Shown here: in pieces, positions 57,000-64,000 of the stretch | Numbering within the stretch: position 1 is the first letter of the stretch | Layout of the letters: each line of letters begins with the position of its first letter | From: Isoetes taiwanensis | Taxonomy: Eukaryota; Streptophyta; Lycopodiopsida; Isoetales; Isoetaceae | NCBI GenBank assembly: GCA_021234155.1 | Contig: JAJEKV010000014.1 | Span: forward strand, 10,247,563-10,311,562 | DNA length: 64,000 nucleotides | Direction: 5' to 3' | Notes under the pieces: model-generated | The model's database searches: none | What the model was told of the DNA's origin: nothing | The model's input: only the letters and a program-made list of their open reading frames with translations | Translations under genes and position numbers: made by a program

Positions 57000-57930
57000 A
57001 TTTTTGAGGTTTGAGGATCCTATCAAGTTAGTACTCTTGGGAGCATGGTGGGTGCTTTTGCTCTTGGTCTCAAGAACATTGCTCGATACCAGCTTTGGAC
57101 GTCCCCTACTCATATCACGGTGCACTCACGAGTATACAAGCGAGTTCATCCCTATACCGGCAACATCGCGTCTGGGGCCCTCCACATATCAGCGCAGCAA
57201 CCGTAATGAGTTCCGGTGGGAAGAATGAAGGGGTCATTTTCCCAGTCTCCCTCGGGGCTTACCCTAGGCTGAGCGTAAATACATGTCGGTATACAACAAC
57301 ATCACATATCCACCTCGGGGGGTACATCAACATCTGCATAGACAAAGATCAGCACCTCATGGGAAGTCCTACCCAAGGGCTCGGACTTCGAGGGATGGCC
57401 CGGCTGGCTTGGGTCTCCGAGTTCATTGGGGAGGCAGAATTCATGGCAATGGATTTGGGCATGAGGCTATGCTTAGGGTTGTCCCACTCCCATCCCCCCT
57501 CATTGCACACTTTGCGAGTAGGCTGAAAGATGTTGGGACTGGCCCCGTAGCCCATGGGATGCATAGCCAAAGGGGCTACTCACAGGTTGCATCTCCCAAG
57601 TTCCGATGGGGCGGTGGGGATCACTCCCTCGAGATCTACGTCTTTGACTCAAAGGTGACTAGAGGGCCCCCGCCCCTTATTAAACTTGGCAATGAGTGGC
57701 GCATCACTCACGGTGTCGAGCCCATGCCTTACCCACTTTTCGGTGGCAAACCATTAGACCTAGTCCTACAATGTCCCGGTGAGCCTTACACACCAGTGGA
57801 TCGTTCAGTCGAGAACCACGAACCTCCCACAGAAAGCATTCGGCCCCTTCACCCACAACGGGTATGGTTCTTGTGCCGCAGGCGGAAACTACGGTGTGCT
57901 AAGGAGGCTAGCTAGAACATCAACTACTAG
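57000..57930 (+). other. GC-rich coding-like stretch of unknown identity
   Basis: Compositionally different from its AT-rich surroundings. Two long overlapping plus-strand frames exist (57095-57526, 143 codons; 57283-57915, 210 codons) with ordinary amino-acid make-up, including KFRWGGGDHSLEIYVFDSKV and IKLGNEWRITHGVEPMPYPL in the longer. I do not recognise either product. It could be a decayed gene, a fragment of a transposon or captured foreign DNA. No splice sites or promoter are evident. Confidence 0.35.
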
Positions 57931-59469
57931 CTGTAAGTCTCTACCCCCTTCCCAATACAATGAGTCCACAGAATTCATCCATCCATCCCATCATCCTTAG
58001 AACTAAAGAATAAAGATCTAATCTATATCATAGAGTTGAGTTCTTTAGTTAGGGCGATCTGAGGGATGCTTGGCTACTAAGGGTAATTTAATAGGCTAAA
58101 CCTATTGGTTCGATGGCGGAATAGGTTTAGGCTATTAATCAAAATCTACGATCAGTTCACTCCTCTTGTCAAGAATATGTCCATGTATTTGTTACCTTGG
58201 GGATGCGGTGGGGAAGGGAATCTGACGAGCTAGGCGCTGCAGGGCGGATCTTGGGAGTCCGGTTGACTCTTGGTATGCTTGGCTGGGCTTCCGGAAGGTT
58301 CGTGGATGAAAAAAGGGAAGAATTAGGGTTTAGTTGCCTTACATAGCCCTATGATTAGGTTTAGGGTTTCCATGACCCTTGGTATGCCTCTTTAAAGGTT
58401 AATGGTCTAAAAGTGATGCACATTAATAAGTGTCGCACCCTTACAAGATTGCCCCTAGAGCTACTTGCTGGCTATCTCGTCGGCGTGCGTCGATTGGATA
58501 AGCGTGTCACAGCGTGGCGGTGCGGTATGGTATATGTCTTGGGGCCGTATATATAATGTCTTGGGCGTCTATTCTACAAAATGATATTTGTCGCGGCATC
58601 ATTGGGTCTCCCACCTTGGGATCTTCTAACACGCAATCAACAGTGCATCAATATACTATTATCATGCCACATATTTATTAGGATTACCTTAAGGTAATAT
58701 TTTTAGAACATTATTACACCATTATTCAATCAAATAACTTATCAATCAGATTGCGTTATTACAACAAGTTAGCCATTAGTTTCACTTATCGGCGGTGTTA
58801 TAGTTTATCAAAATTTTTAATATACACAATAATTCTTTGAGGTACTCTTCATTCCTTGCAACACATTCCAACAAAATTTGTGTTTGCAAGTCTTACATCT
58901 TCGACCTCCTTGCCCTCCGGAGGGCTCTATTAGCGCGGTCGACACTACGTTGGTACCATTTTAATTATTTATAAATTTGGTTATAGGGAACCACCCCAAC
59001 TATCTATATGAATGCATAGCTAATCTCCCAAGCGTAGAAGGGATGCTTCTTCCATAAATGGCCCGTGGAATAGCGCCCTATAATGCCTATGTGGCTCATG
59101 CCTACACCTTTGGTTGCCGACATGGAGGATGGGGTCCTTGGCGTGTAGCATTGAAGGATAGAAGTCCTCCCCGTAGGCATTGACTAGAGGTGCTTTTCCT
59201 ATCAATGCATTCCTGAATGACCTCTTATCTCTCGAGGTCGTCTGCCAGATGGGGCAGTAGACTTCCCAAAGGGACAGCGGTCATGCCTACATTGACATTA
59301 CACCACGTCCTAGAAGATCATTAGTGGTCTCATCATCGGTAACAACGCATGCAACCCATGCATTAGGTTGCATCGTAGATTAATGTAGCTAGCAAGACAT
59401 AAATCTACACAAATCGACATGCACCTGAGGATTTCTTAGGAGATGATCTTGCCGTCCCATTGCTCCATA
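57931..59469. other. No gene seen
   Basis: No recognisable domain on either strand. As it lies downstream (minus strand) of a chromovirus pol end, part of it may be that element's 3' region, but no LTR was identified. Confidence 0.4.
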
Positions 59470-60000
59470 AGCGTAGATGCTGCTTTATCGGATCTCTCTT
59501 AAGTTACCCATGTTGCGTCTTCCCACCGGCAAGTGTTTCCCACTTGACCAAGTATTGGAGAAACTCGATCTCCTTGTCTTCTTGAGCGGCTTTATCGAAA
59601 TCAGTTACGGAACTATTTCTATCACGCTCTTACGTCATTTTCCAACATCGTTGGGTGTCGAGGACTTCATCACGGATTTGGGTATAAGCTTCTTCCAAGC
59701 AAACTCCCGTGGAAGACTTTATGAATCTTGGTGTCTTTGTTAGATCAATCTATATACCCTACTCTCTTGACTATTCTGAAGGTCCAGCCACCTTGGAGCA
59801 ACTTCTTACAATTTTCGATCGAGCTTCGCACCTTCACTTTATCTTGAGCCATACATCATCCAACTTGGAACTCTCTGTTGATTAGCAGCCGGCGATGCTC
59901 TTTAGCCGACTCCTTGCTGCGAGGAGATATCCTCGAACTTCTTCCGCGAGCTGCTGTATGTGGCCCAACATTTCTTCTGCGAAGCTTTCACTTTTAATAC
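59470..60000 (-). pseudogene. Ty3/Gypsy chromovirus integrase C-terminus and chromodomain relic
   Basis: Minus-strand translation from about 60000 down, with frame hops, gives EEVRGYLLAARSRLKSIA, then VWLKI and KVRSSI, then FRIVKRVGYID, then KIHKVFHGSLL. This is the usual C-terminal integrase order ('VWL... L..RW.GPF.I..RVG...Y.L ... HPVFHVSLL'). Next comes EIEFLQYLVKWETLAGG, then DATW in a shifted frame, which matches the chromodomain core YLVKWxxLxxxDATW. Several small indels break it. Upstream pol is absent: the dispersed repeat at 60067 begins within about 70 bp. Confidence 0.7.
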
Positions 60001-60066
60001 GGGGGTTTATTGCCAAAATTAATGCGGGTTAAACATTGGTAGCCGTAATTTATCATGAGCGACAGA

Positions 60067-60565
60067 CATCCAACGCGAGGGTAATGTTTGGAAGGGGCTT
60101 AAATCAATATATTGTGGCCTGCCATAGGGTACATTCTTTGTTAATGTGACCTTGCTTTAATCCTTGAAAAGAAGTGGGTCATATTTTTTTTAGCATTGGG
60201 AATTACATTCTTTGTTGGTATATTTTGGGGCCCGAGCGTCGATTCGAGGCTTGGATCGATGCCCTGCTACTTTAATCCTAGTGGTCATATTTTTGGCGTG
60301 AGGGTAAGTTAATGGTCAAATGATACTCGAACAAAAGCTAATAATTCATGGTTTAATCACCACTTGAAAAAGGTTAGAATACGTTATGTGGCTCATATAA
60401 ATAGCTTGTCCAAATTTTGTCATCTTTAGTCATCTTTCAAAGCTCCTGGAACCCTACTTGACAAAGCTGCTCTTCTTGAAAGATTCACAGCTAAATCTAA
60501 AAATGGATACGAACCAGGAGATTTTCAAAAGCGTGTGAAGGAGGGCTAAAGAAGGGCAAATGGAC
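60067..60565 (+). repeat. Dispersed repeat with promoter-like content, copy 2
   Basis: 499 bp, collinear with 53595-54120 but with many 1-3 base gaps. It retains CATATAAATAGCTTGTCC (about 60396) and the ATG region near 60503. After GGGCAAATGGAC the two copies diverge completely, marking the repeat boundary. Confidence 0.75.
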
Positions 60566-62894
60566 AGTTCCCCATCTGGTACCATTGGAGGAGCTAGGGC
60601 CCCACTGTAGATGCGCGAAATGGAGGAGGGAGAGCAAAAACAAGGGCAAAGAAGAAAAAGTGAAACCCCTAAAGCTTCCAATACTAAGTGTACTTTATTT
60701 TAAACTTTTATGCTGATGTTAAAGGCCGGCCATTAATACCAATTTAATAAATATTTTATATATTTACAAAAAAAAAAAAATAAAGTAATCAAAATTTTAA
60801 AATTTCTTAAGTACAAAATTTGTAATAGGTTGTGCAAGGCTCTCGACAAGCAAGCTAATTATGGTCTCCCCAATCCTTTCGCTGGGTAAGAGCTGACTTG
60901 GTCATGATGGTGGACCCTCTTGGCATGTGGCGTACGCAGGATTGGCATCCCAAAAAGGGCTTTCATAGGGCACCTCAATGTACCAAGTGCAAGCATAAGC
61001 AAAAGTCCTGACCCTCAAGATCGTCCGGATACTCCCGCGGTGGCTATTTCTCCAGTGGGGCATTGGAAAGGGAGTTTCCTCAGTAGTAGAAGAAGCTCGA
61101 TCGCCTTCCGTACTTCCTGCATCTCCCTCAAGGCACCTGGCCCCGCCTATACCGTGAGATGGCTTCTTTACTTTCCGACCGACCGGAGGTCAGATCGCTT
61201 CGCTGGTCTTGCCCCCCTATTACTGCCGCAGGCCGGCCGCATCCACTGTCCTCGCTGACGCGCAGGCTCTTCCTCGCCCCTTTCCCGACATGCCCCCAAT
61301 GTTCTCAAGCAGCTTTGTAGACATCAAGCCTGCACTTTATGAGCAAGAGACTCCTCACCCCGCCTCACAATAGGGTCCTCTCACCGGGACCGAGCCCGCC
61401 AGCAGACTCTCGCCTGGCTCTTGTTGGGCCCGGGCCACCGGTCCTCGACCGCTAAGTGCTCTTCTACTTTGCCGCTGCCGGGTCCACTCGCTTCCATAGC
61501 AAAAGATGTGCAAGCTGTTATGTTTCCTTCCACCTCACGGTGGGTAGCGCAGTACTGACCCTTCCTCGCCAGCCTCACATGATATCCGGCCCCTCGGCCT
61601 GTAGCTGCCATCCAACTCAATGGATATCGTAACTAATCACGTGTGTGATGGGGAAGTCTCACCCCAAACAACAGCTTTGTGGCCTCTTAATCCCCATTGG
61701 CAGGAAAGGTCAAAGGGACATCTATAATGGCCACCCCCATCTCCTAGGTAGATACTCTCTTACCCCACCTTCTGTCTCCCCTCCATCTCCCCTGGGTGTC
61801 ACCCTCTGCAAGTTCCCCTAATCTTTTGGCCTCTACCACTCGATGGTCTACACACTTTGTGTGGATAGAAGTCGACTAGCTCAGACTCGGCCTACTGCTC
61901 GTACCAAGGTATAGGTTGCCTAAGGAGGTTAAGTTTCAAAGAAGAAGCACCGGCCGCATGAGATAGGTAAGCGGGACCCTCAGGTCCGGCCGACGCAACC
62001 GCTGCGTAATGTACCTCGATCAAGTATACCTCCACTCCATTTCTCCTGGGTTAGCAAGTTGCCTCGTACCCGAGCCCGAAACATTTTGAGGACACCTAGA
62101 TTAATGTGAGTTCATGTAATCTTTTTTAATGAAACATGTTTGAAACATGTGTTTCTCTCTCTAAGTATCTAAGCATAAATTGTTACATTATCCAAGCAAT
62201 ATTTAATGCGTTTCCAATGCCGGTTTTCCTCGTGATGCAACACCTTTTGCAAGAAAATTGTTGAAAGTCGAGGAAGGCTTATCATAAAAAAATAATTTCA
62301 TTTGTTTCTCTTCCGAGCAACGTGGAAGAGGGCAAAGATACTTCTGGTTTTGCAATGTGAGTGCGTGCCCCTTGACTTCTTTTAACTTTGGGGAGGCTCT
62401 ATTCCAAAAGGAAGAGGTGTGCGTGCATGAGAGAAAATCTAAAGGTACATAGTCAATGCCTTACTTGCCCGTACATGGGCGTAATTCTAGGTGAGGCCTC
62501 CTAGGAAGAAAATGTCTAAAACTTAGAAGTCTTAGTATTACATTGTAAATTCATTGCGCATCATTGGAACAAAATACAAATTTCGACGAAAAGGGAAAGC
62601 AAAACCTGAAGACTTAACCCGGGTGTATGTTTTAAGGAACTTACGGTGAAGATCATCATAGGCAATACCAAGTAGAAATCATCAGATGTAAAAATAAAAT
62701 AAAAAATGTTACGCCCGGCCAAATTTGATGCAAAAACGGAGGAAATGGAGATTAAAAAGTTTATAATGTGAGAATAATGCAAAGATGCAAGAAAGCATTC
62801 CGAGTGTTCAATCCTACCAATAAGCTCTTTTATAGTCTTCAAAAATTGCACAGATGAGCGTAAACATGTTACTTACATCCCCCACATTATAAAA
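60566..62894. other. Unassigned, partly GC-rich
   Basis: 60900-62060 is clearly GC-rich and pyrimidine-rich (for example CGGCTCTTCCTCGCCCC-like runs) with frames at 60920-61258 (plus) and 61381-61620 (minus). No known protein was found on either strand. An A run lies at 60770-60783. The rest is AT-rich and empty. Confidence 0.4.
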
Positions 62895-63150
62895 ATAGAA
62901 AACCATGAAACTTTTCGGGTTCCCCACCAACGTGAAATGCAAGAAATGCCCAAATAGCCAAATAATAGCAAGTGGTCCCTGTAGGATAATACATTTACTG
63001 ATGTTGAAATCATCTATAAGCTTCATATATAAAGAAAACTTAATGACCAAACCGGACCGCCGCCCTTTGAAAGTAAGGTTTGGGGTGATGGCATGGTGAT
63101 TATTGACTTACTATTACTCACAAATAACACCGGAATAAAAGAGGAGACAA
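62895..63150 (+). repeat. Diverged direct repeat, copy 1
   Basis: 'AACCATGAAACTTTTCGGGT', 'TGAAATCATCTATAAGCTTC', 'TTTGAAAGTAAGGTTTGGGG' and 'CTTACTATTACTCACAAATA' recur in order at 63765-64000, period about 865 bp. Confidence 0.75.
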
Positions 63151-63764
63151 AATGCATCATACCTCTCTCGATCTTGCCATTAATCATGGGCATAATGATC
63201 AAATAATGTTTAGCATCCATATTTATTGTTCGGGCAACCCTCCTTAGACTTTGCACTCAACACAAACGTAGCAAGCAATAGAATAGAATAGAATAGTTTT
63301 TAACGTCCATGGAGACCACAATAATACTATGGGACCCATACATACAATGGGCTAGTACAATCATTACTACTAGATTAAAACCGGCCAAAGGTTTTCAAGG
63401 GAAAAACCTTTGCTGAATGATGATACTAGACATGCTTAGATAATGACTAATCGAGGGCCTCGAATTGCAAACATGAAAGATGAGAAATTAGAGCTCTAAG
63501 CTTAAAAAATACACATTCCTGGGTGAGTAACTGAAGGAATTTAGCTCACATGCATATGTTATGAGCTGAAAAGTTGAAGCCAAGGTAACACGCGTATAGG
63601 TGCGCTAACTAAGGCAAAGCTTAATTGAAATATGTGCCCATCCAATCCAATAGATGCTGCTATAGAATCATGACATGATGTGGCAAATGATAAAGAAGAA
63701 GATTACCAAATTGACAAAGAGAAAGATCAAATGACCAAGTAATAACTTTCTTGATATATAGGAA
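63151..63764. other. Spacer between direct repeats, no gene
   Basis: Holds the LINE 3' fragment at 63278-63455; the rest is AT-rich with no recognisable feature. Confidence 0.5.
63278..63455 (-). mobile_element. LINE 3' UTR fragment with (TTCTA)n tail
   Basis: (AATAG)n tail at 63278-63296, then TTTTTAACGTCCATGGAGAC and the UTR block CATACAATGGGCTAGTACAA, AAGGGAAAAACCTTTGC, AGATAATGACTA. It is the closest relative of the copy at 7314-7500, with a run of small indels between the two. It lies between the two direct-repeat copies. Confidence 0.85.
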
Positions 63765-64000
63765 CCATGAAACTTTGGGTCCCTTAACAAATAAATGCAA
63801 ATGCACAACCAAATAGCCATATAGCAAGTGGTCCTATGTGATTAATATCATTTGGTGATGGTTGAAATCATCTATAAGCTTTGCGATAAGATAAACAAAA
63901 ACGACTGCAACGACCGCCTTTTGAAAGTAAACTTCGCGTGATGGCATGGCAATTTTAACCTACTATTACTCATAAATAAATACATGAATAACAGAGGGGT
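63765..64000 (+). repeat. Diverged direct repeat, copy 2
   Basis: 'AACCATGAAACTTTGGGTCC', 'TGAAATCATCTATAAGCTTT', 'TTTGAAAGTAAACTTCGCGT' and 'CCTACTATTACTCATAAATA'. It runs off the window end, so a longer array may continue. Confidence 0.75.

Overview
The window looks like nuclear DNA of a land plant. It has a spliced eukaryotic gene with GT-AG introns, a Copia element primed by initiator tRNA-Met, an LTR element primed by tRNA-Asp, L1-type LINEs with a plant-style ORF1, and Ty3/Gypsy elements. The exact group cannot be read from the sequence; a seed-free plant is possible, but that is a guess. One conserved host gene is recognisable. Almost everything else is mobile DNA, its relics, or tandem and dispersed repeats.

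Layout. 0.2-2.0 kb: the 3' part of a DNA ligase 1 gene (eleven exons, plus strand, 5' part outside the window). 2.6-9.3 kb: a stack of LINE fragments of two unrelated types in both orientations. 11.2-12.0 kb: an L1 ORF1 relic. 14.3-19.3 kb: a complete, very young Copia element (identical 184-bp LTRs, 5-bp target duplication) that splits a 111-codon ORF. 19.5-29 kb: sparse, with LINE 3' ends, a MITE-like element, LTR relics and long empty stretches. 29.2-32.5 kb: Ty3/Gypsy pol carrying an extra RNase H domain ahead of the reverse transcriptase. 34.6-42.7 kb: Gypsy gag remnants and a 3.55-kb segment present as two direct tandem copies, each with a ~350-bp GATA microsatellite and a small poly(A) retroposon.

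42.7-47 kb: diverged tandem repeats, LINE 3' ends and a G-quadruplex-type run. 47.2-51.2 kb: a non-coding LTR retrotransposon with three LTRs, a perfect tRNA-Asp primer site, a target duplication and a nested LINE. 51.5-51.9 kb: a textbook Mutator-type MITE with 9-bp target duplication. 53.6-64 kb: a dispersed promoter-like repeat, a Gypsy gag-protease relic, a GC-rich coding-like stretch of unknown origin, a chromovirus integrase/chromodomain relic, and diverged direct repeats.

The strongest recurrent theme is one LINE family seen as at least eight separate 3' ends. All share a 3' UTR terminus that reads GGTCTCCGTGGACGTTAAAA or close to it, and each ends in its own microsatellite (TTCTA, TTCC or TTCTTA units). 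Only the ligase gene is a confident functional host gene. Several paralogous copies differ by many 1-3 base indels, so part of the apparent decay may be sequencing or assembly error.
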